A stretch of 64,000 nt of DNA from Rhodococcus rhodnii (GCA_000720375.1 JOAA01000028.1:124001-188000); one strand, 5' to 3'. Counted from the stretch's first letter, positions 18,459 through 27,873 are shown. The notes: generated from the sequence alone by a model not told the origin. Translations and numbers: made by a program.

Positions 18459-19103
18459 GTGAACATCGAAACCCGGAAAGCTGGGATCAAGGAGTGGACA
18501 AGGCGAGGCCTGATCGGCCTCGTGCTGATGCTCGCCCTGGTCGTCGGCGGCACGGGTTTCCGCGTGTGGCAGCAGGCCCGGCAGGATGATCGGACCAAAG
18601 CGGACGCGGTTGTCGTACTGGGAGCGGCGCAGTACGCGGGCCGCCCGTCACCGATCCTCGAGGCCCGGCTGCGGCATGCGAAGAACCTGTTCGACCGAGG
18701 TGTGGCCGGGCACATCATCACCGGCGGTGGTCGGCGGAGCGGCGACCGCTATACGGAGGCGGAGGCGGGCCTGCGGTGGCTGACCTCGCACGGTGTGCCG
18801 CGTGACCGAGTGATCGTTGTCGGCGAGGGCAGCGACACCTTGGGCACGATCAACGCGGTGGCGAAGACCGCGTTGGACCGTGGCTGGCACACCGCGGTGA
18901 TCGTCAGCGATCCGTGGCACTCCTTACGTGCCCGCACAATGGCGCATGACGCGGGCCTGTCGGCGTGGACGTCACCGACGCACACCGGTCCGGTCGTGCA
19001 GACCAGAGAAATCCAGGCGAAATACATCCTCAGGGAGACGGCCGCGCTGTTGTACTACCGCGTGTTCAACGCGCCGGCGGACGACATCGGTGTTGATCTC
19101 TGA
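18459..19103 (+). CDS. DUF218/YdcF-SanA family membrane-anchored protein
   Basis: The protein has 214 residues, with a single N-terminal membrane helix (GLIGLVLMLALVVGGTGF) and then a DUF218 domain: DAVVVLGAAQYAGRPSPILEAR, HIITGGGRRSGDRYTEA and VIVSDPWHSLRARTMA. The SanA branch is linked to envelope integrity and vancomycin tolerance in enterobacteria. The exact reaction is unknown. It stands alone between the two-component system and dgt. Confidence 0.85.
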   Translation: MNIETRKAGIKEWTRRGLIGLVLMLALVVGGTGFRVWQQARQDDRTKADAVVVLGAAQYAGRPSPILEARLRHAKNLFDRGVAGHIITGGGRRSGDRYTEAEAGLRWLTSHGVPRDRVIVVGEGSDTLGTINAVAKTALDRGWHTAVIVSDPWHSLRARTMAHDAGLSAWTSPTHTGPVVQTREIQAKYILRETAALLYYRVFNAPADDIGVDL

Positions 19104-19179
19104 TGATTGCGCTTGTGAGTGAACCTTCGGCACGGCGAGCTGCTCATGTGCTGGCGAGTACGAGGCTGGAAAGAAGCGC

Positions 19180-20436
19180 ATGAGTGCACAGGGTTACACC
19201 ACGCACGACGCGGCTCGAATGTTCGACGAGCCAACGAAAGGAGGTGGGCTGCCGGGTTCGGCACAGCCCAGACGAAGCCCATACGCACGTGACCGAGCGA
19301 GAGTTCTGCATTCGGCGGCCTTACGCCGACTCGCGGGCAAGACCCAGGTCGTCGGACCGGGTGAGGGCACCGAGGTCTACGGCGTGCCGCGGACACGGCT
19401 GACGCATTCGCTGGAAGTCGCCCAGATCGGCAGGGAGATCGCGGAAGAGCTGGGCTGCGATCCCGACATCGTGGACACCGCCGGGCTGGCCCACGACATC
19501 GGTCACCCGCCGTTCGGCCACAACGGGGAGTCGGCGCTGGACGCGGCGGCGGCCGACTACGGCGGTTTCGAAGGCAACGCCCAGACCTTGCGGATCTTGA
19601 CCAGGCTCGAGCACAAGGCTGGGGACGCCGGGCTGAACCTGACCAGGGCGGTGCTGGACGCGTCGGTGAAGTACCCGTGGCCACGTACGGCCGGAACGCG
19701 CAAGTTCGGGGTGTACGACGACGACCAGGCGGTGTTCGACTGGATCCGCGAAGGCGCGCCGGAGCGGCGGTGCTGCCTCGAGGCTCAGGTCATGGACTGG
19801 TCGGACGACGTGGCGTACTCGGTGCACGACGTCGAGGACGGCATCCGGGCAGGCCGGATCTCGCTGGGCGTGCTGACCGACGCGGAGGAACGCGCGGCCG
19901 TCGCGGAGTTGGCGGCCAAGCACTTCTCGGCGGAGCCGTTCTCGGAGCTGGAGGCCGGCGCGGCGCATCTGCTGGACCTGCCCGCTGTGGCGGCGGCGGT
20001 CGGGTACGACGGGTCGATCGGTGCGCAGGTCGCCTTGAAGCGGCTGACCAGCGAGCTGGTGGGGCGGTTCGCCGCGGCGGCGGTCGACGAGACGAGGCGA
20101 GTGCACGGTGACGGGCAACTGACCAGGTACAGCGCGGACCTGGTGGTGCCGCGACAAGCAGCCGTCGAGGTCGCGCTGCTGAAGTCGGTGGCGTTGCGAT
20201 ACGTGATGAGTGACCCGGCACGGCTGGCGATGCAGGACAGGCAGCGTCAGCTCTTGACGGAATTGCTGACGGCAATGGCGGAGCGCGCACCCAAGGTGCT
20301 GGAACCGGCGTTCCAGCCCGCGTGGCGAGACGCGGGTGATGACACGCAGCGGTTCCGGGTACTGATCGACCAGGTTGCGTCCTTGACCGACGCACAGGCC
20401 GTGGCCTGGCACGAGGCGTTCGTTCGCTCGCGGTGA
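19180..20436 (+). CDS. dgt: dNTP triphosphohydrolase (Dgt-like)
   Basis: This HD-domain enzyme releases triphosphate from dNTPs and helps balance the nucleotide pool. The protein has 418 residues, with metal ligands in THSLEVAQIGREIAE and GLAHDIGHPPFGHNGE, then MDWSDDVAYSVHDVEDG. It starts at ATG 19180. dgt upstream of dnaG is the conserved actinobacterial order, but a serpin, an enoyl-CoA hydratase-like gene and the CMD/sigma pair are inserted between them here. Confidence 0.95.
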   Translation: MSAQGYTTHDAARMFDEPTKGGGLPGSAQPRRSPYARDRARVLHSAALRRLAGKTQVVGPGEGTEVYGVPRTRLTHSLEVAQIGREIAEELGCDPDIVDTAGLAHDIGHPPFGHNGESALDAAAADYGGFEGNAQTLRILTRLEHKAGDAGLNLTRAVLDASVKYPWPRTAGTRKFGVYDDDQAVFDWIREGAPERRCCLEAQVMDWSDDVAYSVHDVEDGIRAGRISLGVLTDAEERAAVAELAAKHFSAEPFSELEAGAAHLLDLPAVAAAVGYDGSIGAQVALKRLTSELVGRFAAAAVDETRRVHGDGQLTRYSADLVVPRQAAVEVALLKSVALRYVMSDPARLAMQDRQRQLLTELLTAMAERAPKVLEPAFQPAWRDAGDDTQRFRVLIDQVASLTDAQAVAWHEAFVRSR

Positions 20437-20472
20437 ACTGCCTGCGGCTGTGACCGGTGGCACACTCGGGGT

Positions 20473-20694
20473 ATGGCCAACCGACTGACGTGCGCGATTC
20501 GCTCGCTGCTCCGGCGACTGCTGAGGCGACGGGTGCCTACCGGTGCCGGGCCAGGGCGACCTGGTGAGGCAGGCGGTTCGGCTGGAGTGCGCGAACCGCG
20601 CCGACCGAAACCGACCGGCCCGCAGTCCGCTGCGGGCGTGAAACCAGACCCACAGGAGGGACAGACGATCACATTGAAGGACCCGCGTAGGTGA
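20473..20694 (+). CDS. small basic hypothetical protein
   Basis: A 73-residue frame from ATG 20473 overlaps the serpin start by 4 bp, which is the only support for it. It is Arg/Pro/Gly-rich (RSLLRRLLRRRVPTG at the start) with no recognisable domain. It may be a short translated leader to the serpin, or spurious. Confidence 0.35.
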   Translation: MANRLTCAIRSLLRRLLRRRVPTGAGPGRPGEAGGSAGVREPRRPKPTGPQSAAGVKPDPQEGQTITLKDPRR

Positions 20695-21821
20695 GTCGGC
20701 AATCGGTGAGCGTGCAGGCTCATCTGGACTTCACGGTCGAGTTGCAGGACGTCCTGGCCCAAGGTGATCCGGCGGCCAACACCGTCTGGTCGCCGTTCTC
20801 GGTCGCCAGCGCACTTGCGCTGGTCGCTCGCGGTGCGGCGGGCACGACCAAGGACGAACTGGTGTCGATGCTGCTCGGCGACAAGTCGGCTGAGGTCGAG
20901 GACCTGATCCGGTTGCTGGACAAGGCCGAGCAGCTGGCGGAGCCGCACGGTGACCAGGAACCACCGGTGCTTGAGGTGGCCAACACACTCTGGGCCGACA
21001 AGCGCATCAGGATCAGGCAGGCCTTCGCCTCGGCGCTGGAGAACATGCCCAGCGGCTCGGTCAGATCGGCTCCGTTCCGGGACGACCCAGAGGGTGCGCG
21101 GAACCAGATCAACACCGACGTGGCCAAGACGACCAGGAACCTGATCCCGGAGTTGCTGCCGGAAGGGGTGATCAAGAACGACACCATTGCCGCGCTGGTC
21201 AACGCGCTGTACCTGAAGGTCGCTTGGCGGAACAAGTTCGAGGAGGCGGCGACCGAATCGCGTCCGTTCCACGCGCCGAGTGGCGTGGTGCGGGTGCCGA
21301 CGATGTGGCTCAGTGAAAACCTGGGCTACGCAAGGACTTCCGGCTGGCAAGTGGTGGCGATGCCGGCGATCGGCGGAGTCGAGGCGGTTGTCCTGCTGCC
21401 GGATGGCCGTGAGTTGCCCAGTGTGGACGCGGCGACGCTGAAAACATTGGTGGACAGGCCAAAGCGGCAGAAGGTCAGCTTGCGGATGCCGAAGTTGCGG
21501 CTGAAGCTGGGGGCCGAGCTGACCGATGTGCTCAACCAGCTCGGGGTGCGGACCGTCTTCACCGACTCCGCGGATCTGAGCGGGATCAGCGAGGACCCGT
21601 TGGCCGTTCAGGCGGTCATTCACGAGTCCGTGCTCAAGATCGACGAGCAAGGGCTCGAGGGTGCGGCCGCGACCGCGGTGATGATGCGGACGCTGTCGCT
21701 GGACATGTCCCAACCAGTCGAGGTCGACGTGGACCGTCCGTTCCTGTTGCTGGTGCGGCACAAGGACAGCGGCGTCGTGTACTTCTCGGCACGCGTGAAC
21801 GACCCCTCCAAGACGGGCTGA
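20691..21821 (+). CDS. bacterial serpin (serine protease inhibitor)
   Basis: This 376-residue protein spans the whole serpin fold: WSPFSVASALALVARGAAGTT near residue 28, VNALYLKVAWRNKFE near 166, and the C-terminal signature DRPFLLLVRHKDSGVVYF. The hinge of the reactive loop reads EGAAATAV, with the small residues needed for loop insertion, so it is predicted to inhibit proteases. P1 cannot be fixed. No signal peptide is seen, so it probably acts in the cytoplasm. GTG 20691 is the start used; GTG 20706 is an alternative. Confidence 0.92.
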   Translation: MSRQSVSVQAHLDFTVELQDVLAQGDPAANTVWSPFSVASALALVARGAAGTTKDELVSMLLGDKSAEVEDLIRLLDKAEQLAEPHGDQEPPVLEVANTLWADKRIRIRQAFASALENMPSGSVRSAPFRDDPEGARNQINTDVAKTTRNLIPELLPEGVIKNDTIAALVNALYLKVAWRNKFEEAATESRPFHAPSGVVRVPTMWLSENLGYARTSGWQVVAMPAIGGVEAVVLLPDGRELPSVDAATLKTLVDRPKRQKVSLRMPKLRLKLGAELTDVLNQLGVRTVFTDSADLSGISEDPLAVQAVIHESVLKIDEQGLEGAAATAVMMRTLSLDMSQPVEVDVDRPFLLLVRHKDSGVVYFSARVNDPSKTG

Positions 21822-21848
21822 AGGGCGGGCTCGGCATAAGCTGACGCG

Positions 21849-22640
21849 ATGTCACCTGTGCGAGTCGAGCGGTCCGGTCCGGTGTGGACGGTCGTGCTGT
21901 CGCGGCCAGAAGCACGCAACGCGGTTGATGGGGCGACGGCACGCGCGCTCGCGGACGCGTTCCGCGAGTTCGACGCGGCCGAAGACGCCGCTGTCGCGGT
22001 GTTGTGGGGCGAGGGCGGGACATTCTGCGCTGGTGCCGACCTCAAGGCGATCGGGACAGAGCGGAGCAACAGGGTCGAGCGGGACGGCGATGGACCGATG
22101 GGTCCTACCCGGATGCGACTGGGCAAACCGGTGATCGCCGCGGTGGCCGGATATGCCGTGGCAGGCGGCCTCGAGCTGGCCACCTGGTGCGATCTGCGCG
22201 TGGTGGCGGAGGACGCGATCTTCGGCGTGTTCTGCCGACGCTGGGGCGTCCCGCTGATCGATGGCGGCACCGTCCGGTTGCCAAGGCTGATCGGCCAAAG
22301 CCGGGCCATGGACATGATCCTCACCGGGCGTGCCGTGTCGGCACAGGAAGCGCTGGACATCGGTCTGGCGAACCGGGTTGTGCCCGTCGGTGAGGAGCGC
22401 GTGGCTGCCGAGGCGCTGGCGGCCGAACTGGCGCAGCTGCCGCAGACGTGCATGCGCCAGGACCGGTTGTCGGTGCTCGGCCAGTGGGGCCTGGACGAGA
22501 ACGCGGCGATCGCCCAGGAACTCGAGCACGGGCTCGTCTCACTCGCCGACGGCGCGCTGGCCGGTGCGGCGCGGTTCGCCGCTGGCGCGGGGCGGCACGG
22601 CGCCAAGGCTGCCGAGGACGACACCAGCGAAAAAGGCTGA
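21849..22640 (+). CDS. enoyl-CoA hydratase/isomerase (crotonase) family protein
   Basis: This 263-residue protein has the crotonase core: VVLSRPEARNAVDG near the start, the oxyanion-hole segment FCAGADLKAIG, AGYAVAGGLELATWCDLR, and RRWGVPLIDGGTVRLPRLIG. It acts on an acyl-CoA, but the second Glu-type catalytic residue appears replaced in this branch, so hydratase or isomerase cannot be chosen. It is the only fatty-acid-type gene nearby. Confidence 0.88.
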   Translation: MSPVRVERSGPVWTVVLSRPEARNAVDGATARALADAFREFDAAEDAAVAVLWGEGGTFCAGADLKAIGTERSNRVERDGDGPMGPTRMRLGKPVIAAVAGYAVAGGLELATWCDLRVVAEDAIFGVFCRRWGVPLIDGGTVRLPRLIGQSRAMDMILTGRAVSAQEALDIGLANRVVPVGEERVAAEALAAELAQLPQTCMRQDRLSVLGQWGLDENAAIAQELEHGLVSLADGALAGAARFAAGAGRHGAKAAEDDTSEKG

Positions 22641-22646
22641 ACCGGC

Positions 22647-22673
22647 TGTCACACACTTCGGGGCTGTCTCGTC
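22647..22673 (+). promoter_or_regulatory. ECF41-type promoter of the CMD gene
   Basis: TGTCACA (22647-22653), a 16-bp spacer and CGTC (22670-22673) lie 34 bp upstream of the CMD start. This is the published ECF41 promoter pattern, and an ECF41-type sigma gene is the convergent neighbour. Confidence 0.8.
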
Positions 22674-22707
22674 TGGATCAGTGAATCAGGACGAGAGGAG
22701 CGAGGCC

Positions 22708-23277
22708 ATGTCTCGGATTGTCGGTGTGGCACCGAAAAAGGCAGGCATTTTCGGCCGGTTGATCTACCGCATGGCGGCCAAGCGGTACGGCGTGCTGATG
22801 GAGCCGCTGGCCGTCACCAGGCGTCACGGCGGGTTGTTCTACACGTACGCGATGCACGAACTGCTGGCCGAGCGGGTCAGCAAGGCCGTCCCGAAGGCCG
22901 TGCGTGAGCTGGCCGTTTACCGGGCTGCCGTTCGGCTCGGATGCGAGTGGTGCATCGACTTCGGCACCATGCTCCAGCGGTTGGACGGGTTGGACATCGA
23001 CCGGCTCAAGGAGATCGACAACTACGCCACCTCACCGAAGTTCACTCACGAGGAGCGGCTGGCGATCGCGTACGCCGACGCGTTGACCGCCACGCCGGTG
23101 CAGGTGACCGACGAGCAGGTCGCCGAACTGGTCACCGCGTTCGGCGAGAAGGGCGTGATCGAACTCACCTACCAGATCACGCTGGAGAACATGCGAGCCC
23201 GGTTCAACAGCGGCCTTGGCATCACCGAACAGGGTTTCTCGTCCGGTGACGCCTGCCGCGTCCCGCTCACACAGTGA
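22708..23277 (+). CDS. carboxymuconolactone decarboxylase (CMD) domain protein
   Basis: The start is ATG 22708, behind GAGAGGAG, giving 189 residues. An all-helical AhpD-like domain has the redox pair Cys79 and Cys82 in LGCEWCIDFG, followed by a His-less variant of the usual motif. Such proteins may act as alkylhydroperoxidases. It is convergent with, and overlaps by 11 bp, the ECF41 sigma gene. CMD, oxidoreductase or epimerase genes are the usual single target of ECF41 sigmas. Confidence 0.9.
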   Translation: MSRIVGVAPKKAGIFGRLIYRMAAKRYGVLMEPLAVTRRHGGLFYTYAMHELLAERVSKAVPKAVRELAVYRAAVRLGCEWCIDFGTMLQRLDGLDIDRLKEIDNYATSPKFTHEERLAIAYADALTATPVQVTDEQVAELVTAFGEKGVIELTYQITLENMRARFNSGLGITEQGFSSGDACRVPLTQ

Positions 23278-24187
23278 CTCGGGTGAGTTTCTCGGGGTTC
23301 GCGACGTCGTAGAACCCGACCACTTTGCCGTCCCGGATGGCGAACGCGGACACTCTGCGGGTCATCTCCAGGTGCTCCGCGTCGCCGGGCCGGTCCGGCA
23401 GCAGCATGCCCAGATCGCCGTTGACCAGGACCGGCTGCCCGATTTCGACGTCGTCTGGCAGGTTGTAGCGGACCATGAGGCCCAGCAGGAAGCGGGCCAC
23501 CTTTTCCGCGCCGTGGATGACCCGGCGGGCGGTGCGGGCTTTGCCGTCCGCGTCGCCGATCAGCGCCACGTCCGGGTGCAGAAGTTCCACGACGGCTTTC
23601 AGATCACCGCTGGCCAGGGCGGCCGCGAAGCGCTCGAGCAGGCCCCGCTGCTCGTCCAGCGAGGCCCTGGGTGGTGGATTGGCGTCGGCGACCGCCTTGC
23701 GACCCCTGGAGGCGTACTGGCGGGCCGTGGCCGCGGAAACGCCGAGGGTTTCGGCGATCTCGTCGAACGGGACGCCGAACGCGTCGTGCAGCACGAACGC
23801 GACCCGCTGTTCCGGCGTCATCTTGTCGAGGACGACCAGCGCCGCCATTCGTACGCCGTCGTCGCGCACGATCGTTTCCAGCGGGTCTTCGCCCGGCGCG
23901 CCGGACAGCGGCGTCACCAGCGGTTCGGGCAGCCAGGAACCGGTGTAGCGCTCACGCCGGACAGCCGCGGACCGCAGCCGGTCAAGGCAGATCCGGCCGA
24001 CCACGGTGGTCAGCCACCCCTTGAGGTCCTTGATCTCCGAGCGATCCACAGTGGACAGTCGGAGCCAGGCCTCCTGCACCGCGTCCTCGGCGTCGGCGAG
24101 CGTGCTCGTGAGCCGGTACGCGACACCGAGCAGGTGCGTCCGGTACTCGGAGAACTCCTCGGCGAGGGTGTCCAGGCTGACCGTCAC
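23267..24187 (-). CDS. ECF41-group RNA polymerase sigma factor (SigJ-like)
   Basis: The start is taken at GTG 24187, giving 306 residues. Region 2 (FSEYRTHLLGVAYRLTSTLADAEDAVQEAW) and region 4 (TPEQRVAFVLHDAFGVPFDEIAETLGVS) are clear. A ~110-residue SnoaL-like C-terminal extension replaces an anti-sigma gene, with DADGK in place of the family DGGGK and the C-terminal NPEKL in place of NPDKL. In ECF41 factors this extension controls activity. It is divergent from dnaG across 36 bp. The predicted target is the CMD gene. Confidence 0.92.
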   Translation of the reverse strand: MTVSLDTLAEEFSEYRTHLLGVAYRLTSTLADAEDAVQEAWLRLSTVDRSEIKDLKGWLTTVVGRICLDRLRSAAVRRERYTGSWLPEPLVTPLSGAPGEDPLETIVRDDGVRMAALVVLDKMTPEQRVAFVLHDAFGVPFDEIAETLGVSAATARQYASRGRKAVADANPPPRASLDEQRGLLERFAAALASGDLKAVVELLHPDVALIGDADGKARTARRVIHGAEKVARFLLGLMVRYNLPDDVEIGQPVLVNGDLGMLLPDRPGDAEHLEMTRRVSAFAIRDGKVVGFYDVANPEKLTRVTV

Positions 24188-24223
24188 ACTCGCATCGTAG
24201 GCGCCAGGCCTAACATGGACCGC

Positions 24224-26119
24224 GTGGCAGGACGGATCCGTGAGAGCGACATCGCCCTCGTGCGTGAGCGCAACAGGATCGACGACGTAATCGGCGAGTA
24301 TGTCGCGTTGCGCCAAGTCGGTGGGGGAGCGGCCAAAGGACTGTGCCCGTTCCACGACGAGAAGACACCGTCGTTCAACGTGCGCCCGACGCACGGCACG
24401 TTCCACTGCTTCGGCTGTGGTGAGGGTGGCGATGTCATCGCCTTCCTGTGCAAGATCGATCACCTGAGCTTCGTCGAGTCCGTCGAGCGGCTCGCCGAAC
24501 GCGCGGGGATCAAGCTGACCTACGAGGGCGGCGGTGCCAGCGTCCAGCGCGACCGCGGCACTCGAACCAGGCTCATCGACGCACATCGTGCGGCCGCCGA
24601 GTTCTACGCCGAGCAGTTGCGTAGCCCGGAGGCCAAGCCCGCGCGGGAGTTTCTGGCGCAACGTGGCTTCGACCAGGCCGCGGCGGCGATGTTCGGGTGC
24701 GGGTATGCCCCCGCTGGCTGGGACACGCTGACGAAGTACCTGCTCGGCCGTGGTTTCGAGCTGTCCGAGCTGGAGAAGGCCGGGCTGGCCAAGCCGGGCA
24801 GGCGCGGCCCGATCGACCAGTTCCACCGCAGGCTGTTGTGGCCGATCAAGGACCTCGGCGGCGACGTGGTCGGCTTCGGCGCCCGCCGGATCCATGACGA
24901 CGACCAGATCCAGGCGAAGTACCTCAACACCCGCGACTCGCCGATCTACCACAAATCGCAGGTGCTGTTCGGCCTTGACCTGGCCAAACGGGAGATCTCC
25001 AAGCGTCACCAGGTGGTCGTGGTCGAGGGCTACACCGACGTGATGGCGATGCACCTGTCGGGCGTGCCGACCGCGGTCGCCTCCTGTGGCACGGCGTTCG
25101 GCCTGGAGCACATCTCGGTGCTGCGGCGTCTGCTGATGGACGACAAGTTCTTCCGTGGCGAGGTGATCTACACCTTCGACGGCGACGAGGCCGGCAAGAA
25201 AGCCGCGATGAAGGCGTTCGACGAGGACCAGCGGTTCGCCTCGCAGACGTTCATCGCGGTCGCGCCGGACGGCATGGACCCATGCGAATTGCGCCAGGCC
25301 AAGGGCGACACCGCGGTCCGTGACCTGGTCGCCCGGAGGCAGCGGCTGATCGAGTTCTGGCTGCGTGCCGAACTGGCCGACTACGACCTCGACGCGGCCG
25401 AAGGACGGGTGCAGGCGCTGCGCCGGACCGTGCCGATGGTCGCCCAGATCAAGGACTTCTCCCTGCGGGACGAGTACGCCCGCCAGTTGGCAGGCTGGAT
25501 CGGCTGGGACGACATTCAGACCGTCGTGCGCCGGGTCCGGGAAACGGCCAACGGCAAGGCCGCGCCCGCGCGCAAAGCCCCGCCCGTCGACCAGAACCAG
25601 GGCGCGTTGGCGATCGAGGTGGACGGCCCGCAGCGGCCCAAGCCCGACGATCCCGAGCTGCACCTGCAGCGTGAGGCCCTCAAGGCGGCGTTGCAGGTTC
25701 CGCACCTGGCCGGGCCGCACTTCGACAGCTTGCCCGGAGAGGCATTCACCGACCCCGCCTACGCCGAGCTGCACAAGGCGCTGCACGCGGCGGGCGGGGC
25801 ATCGAGTGGGCTCGCCGGACCCGCGTTGTTCGACGCGGTCAGCAAGAACTGCCAGCACCAGGTGGTCCAGTCGCTGGTCAACGAGCTGTCTGTGGAGGCG
25901 ATGCGACACCACGAGCCGGACATGCGGTACGTGGACAGCCTGATCGCGGCGTTGAACAAGAGCCTGGTGGCGCGGCAGATCGCGGACATCAAGTCCCGGT
26001 TGCAACGGCTGAGCCCGTTGGAGAACGCCGACGAGTACCGGCAGTTGTTCGGTGACCTCGTGGCCATGGAGCAGTACCACAAGGCGTTGGGCGAGCAGGC
26101 CGCCGGGAGCTACCCGTGA
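24224..26119 (+). CDS. dnaG: DNA primase DnaG
   Basis: DnaG synthesises RNA primers at the replication fork. The 631 residues start at GTG 24224 (AGRIRESDIALVRERNRIDDV); ATG 24215 would add three. The zinc ribbon is CPFH with CFGC (GLCPFHDEKTPSFNVRP and FHCFGCGEGGDV). TOPRIM motifs are VVVEGYTDVMAMH and YTFDGDEAGKKAAM. The C-terminal ~190 residues form the DnaB-binding domain after a charged linker. The next gene starts within its stop. Confidence 0.97.
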   Translation: MAGRIRESDIALVRERNRIDDVIGEYVALRQVGGGAAKGLCPFHDEKTPSFNVRPTHGTFHCFGCGEGGDVIAFLCKIDHLSFVESVERLAERAGIKLTYEGGGASVQRDRGTRTRLIDAHRAAAEFYAEQLRSPEAKPAREFLAQRGFDQAAAAMFGCGYAPAGWDTLTKYLLGRGFELSELEKAGLAKPGRRGPIDQFHRRLLWPIKDLGGDVVGFGARRIHDDDQIQAKYLNTRDSPIYHKSQVLFGLDLAKREISKRHQVVVVEGYTDVMAMHLSGVPTAVASCGTAFGLEHISVLRRLLMDDKFFRGEVIYTFDGDEAGKKAAMKAFDEDQRFASQTFIAVAPDGMDPCELRQAKGDTAVRDLVARRQRLIEFWLRAELADYDLDAAEGRVQALRRTVPMVAQIKDFSLRDEYARQLAGWIGWDDIQTVVRRVRETANGKAAPARKAPPVDQNQGALAIEVDGPQRPKPDDPELHLQREALKAALQVPHLAGPHFDSLPGEAFTDPAYAELHKALHAAGGASSGLAGPALFDAVSKNCQHQVVQSLVNELSVEAMRHHEPDMRYVDSLIAALNKSLVARQIADIKSRLQRLSPLENADEYRQLFGDLVAMEQYHKALGEQAAGSYP

Positions 26120-26649
26120 GGCTGCGGCGGTTGGTCGACCGGTTGACCGGCCGCCAGGTCCCCGAGGATTTCGAGGGCACGCTCGACGACGGCGAGTACG
26201 TGCTCGGCTCGGCGGAAGTGAAGTCGGGCGGGCACATGGTGGCGACGTCCCGTGGCCTGTGGCTGCCCGGTTCGCGCCGCGTCGGCTGGCACATGATCAG
26301 CAAGGCGACCTGGGGCGGCGGCGCGTTGGTGCTGATCGAGGCGATCGAGGACTCCCGTGCCGGGAACGCGGTCATCCTGCGGGACCAGCCGCCCGTGCGG
26401 TTCGTGTTCGTGCAGAGCGGCAAACTGCCGGACGTCATCCACGCGCGTGTGACGAAGTCCATCGCGTCCCGTCACCGGCAGGAACTGCCTGGCGGAGGCG
26501 CCTGGTTCGTGCAGCGTCGGGTGCCTGGCCGTGACGGCGTTGTGCTGCAGGTACGGCCGGACAAGGGGACCGACGAAGCTGCGATGAAACGGGTGGCCGA
26601 AGAGGTCGCCGCGAAATTGAGCTTGATGAATCCGGACCTCGAGCAATAA
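26116..26649 (+). CDS. conserved hypothetical protein downstream of dnaG
   Basis: This 177-residue protein starts at GTG 26116 in a 4-bp overlap with dnaG. It looks like a beta-rich PH-like fold: [28 protein letters not shown] then [23 protein letters not shown] homologue occupies the same place in many actinobacteria. No catalytic motif is visible. Translational coupling suggests a cell-cycle-linked level, but the role is unknown. Confidence 0.78.
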   Translation: MRLRRLVDRLTGRQVPEDFEGTLDDGEYVLGSAEVKSGGHMVATSRGLWLPGSRRVGWHMISKATWGGGALVLIEAIEDSRAGNAVILRDQPPVRFVFVQSGKLPDVIHARVTKSIASRHRQELPGGGAWFVQRRVPGRDGVVLQVRPDKGTDEAAMKRVAEEVAAKLSLMNPDLEQ

Positions 26650-26681
26650 AGTACGTACGTACGGTTTGCTGGAGGTGGCCC

Positions 26682-27437
26682 ATGTGGGACCCGGACAAGT
26701 ACCTGACCTTCGCCGATCACCGCGCGCGGCCGTTCTATGAACTGATCGCCCGCATCCAAGCCGAATCACCCCGTCGAGTGGCCGACCTGGGCTGCGGGCC
26801 GGGCAACCTGACCGCCGTCCTCGCCGACCGCTGGCCAGGCGCGGCCATCGAGGCGTTCGACTCGTCACCCGAGATGGTGGAAGCTGCACGCGCGCGAGGA
26901 ATTGATGCCCATGTGGGTGACGTCGCCACATGGAAACCGCAGCCGGACACCGACGTCGTGGTCACCAACGCGGTGCTGCAGTGGGTGCCTGGCCACCCGG
27001 ACATACTCCGCCGTTGGGCCAAGGAACTGCCCTCAGGCGCATGGATAGCCATGCAGGTACCGGGCAATTTCGACGGCCCCTCGCACACCCTTGTCCGCGA
27101 GTTGGTCGCAGAGAAGTGGCGTTCACGCCTGGACGACGTCGACATCCGTCCAGCGGACGCCGTGCTCACGCCAACCGGGTACGCGGACCTCTTCGACGGC
27201 TGCGAGGTCGACACGTGGGAAACCACGTACACACAGGTGCTGACCGGTGACGACCCAGTGCTGGAATGGATCAGCGGAACCGCGCTGCGTCCCATCAAAG
27301 CGGCCCTGACCGACGAGGAATGGGCTCAGTTCCGCGCGGATCTCGCGCCGGCTCTGCGCGAGGTCTACCCGCGCCGGGCTGACGGACGCACGTGGTTCCC
27401 GTTCCGCAGGGTGTTCGCGGTCGTGCGGGTCAGCTGA
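26682..27437 (+). CDS. tam: trans-aconitate 2-methyltransferase
   Basis: This 251-residue SAM-dependent methyltransferase has the start [23 protein letters not shown] motif [12 protein letters not shown], then [13 protein letters not shown] and [13 protein letters not shown]. These are the Tam signatures. Tam methylates spontaneously formed trans-aconitate, which inhibits aconitase. GGAGG lies 7 bases before ATG 26682. A palindrome GTACGTACGTAC at about 26651-26662 lies just upstream and could be an operator. The 3' end overlaps a minus-strand gene. Confidence 0.92.
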   Translation: MWDPDKYLTFADHRARPFYELIARIQAESPRRVADLGCGPGNLTAVLADRWPGAAIEAFDSSPEMVEAARARGIDAHVGDVATWKPQPDTDVVVTNAVLQWVPGHPDILRRWAKELPSGAWIAMQVPGNFDGPSHTLVRELVAEKWRSRLDDVDIRPADAVLTPTGYADLFDGCEVDTWETTYTQVLTGDDPVLEWISGTALRPIKAALTDEEWAQFRADLAPALREVYPRRADGRTWFPFRRVFAVVRVS

Positions 27438-27624
27438 CCGGCTGCTTGTGGTTGTTGCGACCCAGCTTCTCGCCGATCTTCTGGCGTGCGACTCCGGCTG
27501 CGCTCTGCACTGCCGGGTGCTCGAGCAGGCTGTGGTACGCCCGCATGATCTGGTCGTACCGCTCCCGTCCGGCCTTCGCGCCCAGCACGTAGCCAACAGC
27601 AACTCCAGCCAGGAACACCTTCAT
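27430..27624 (-). CDS. small YtxH-like membrane-associated protein
   Basis: ATG 27624 is preferred over GTG 27630 because GGAGG sits 8 bases before the ATG. The 64-residue product begins [20 protein letters not shown], a glycine-zipper-like membrane helix seen in YtxH-type proteins, followed by a basic amphipathic tail. The function is unknown. Confidence 0.75.
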   Translation of the reverse strand: MKVFLAGVAVGYVLGAKAGRERYDQIMRAYHSLLEHPAVQSAAGVARQKIGEKLGRNNHKQPVS

Positions 27625-27759
27625 TGTCACTGCCTCCTGTGCGTCGACTCCGTGCGTCTATCTTCCCGCAACAGACACCCCCCTGCCGTTCTGCCCCGGG
27701 TCCATGCGCTAGAGTTACCCACTGTCAGGCCAGGACAACCCACGGCCTGACGGGAGCAG

Positions 27760-27832
27760 TCCTCCATAGCTCAATTGGCAGAGCATTCGACTGTTAATCG
27801 AAGGGTTGCTGGTTCGAGTCCAGCTGGAGGAG
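27760..27832 (+). tRNA. tRNA-Asn (GTT)
   Basis: A 73-nt cloverleaf has acceptor TCCTCCA/TGGAGGA, D-arm AGCTCAATTGGCAGAGC, anticodon loop CTGTTAA with anticodon GTT, and T-arm GGTTCGAGTCC. CCA is not encoded. Asn and Met tRNAs near dnaG also occur in mycobacteria. Confidence 0.97.
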
Positions 27833-27837
27833 CAAAA

Positions 27838-27859
27838 CCCCAGGTCAGAGCACCTGGGG
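27838..27859 (+). terminator. hairpin between the two tRNA genes
   Basis: CCCCAGGT/ACCTGGGG forms an 8-bp stem with a 6-nt loop followed by TTCTTTGT, so it is either a terminator after tRNA-Asn or a processing signal. Confidence 0.7.
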
Positions 27860-27873
27860 TTCTTTGTATCCGA

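Noticed and set aside
24188..26080. Very long minus-strand open frame opposite dnaG continuing from the sigma factor
   Set aside because: Typical high-GC antisense frame; the translation has no domains and lies fully within dnaG.
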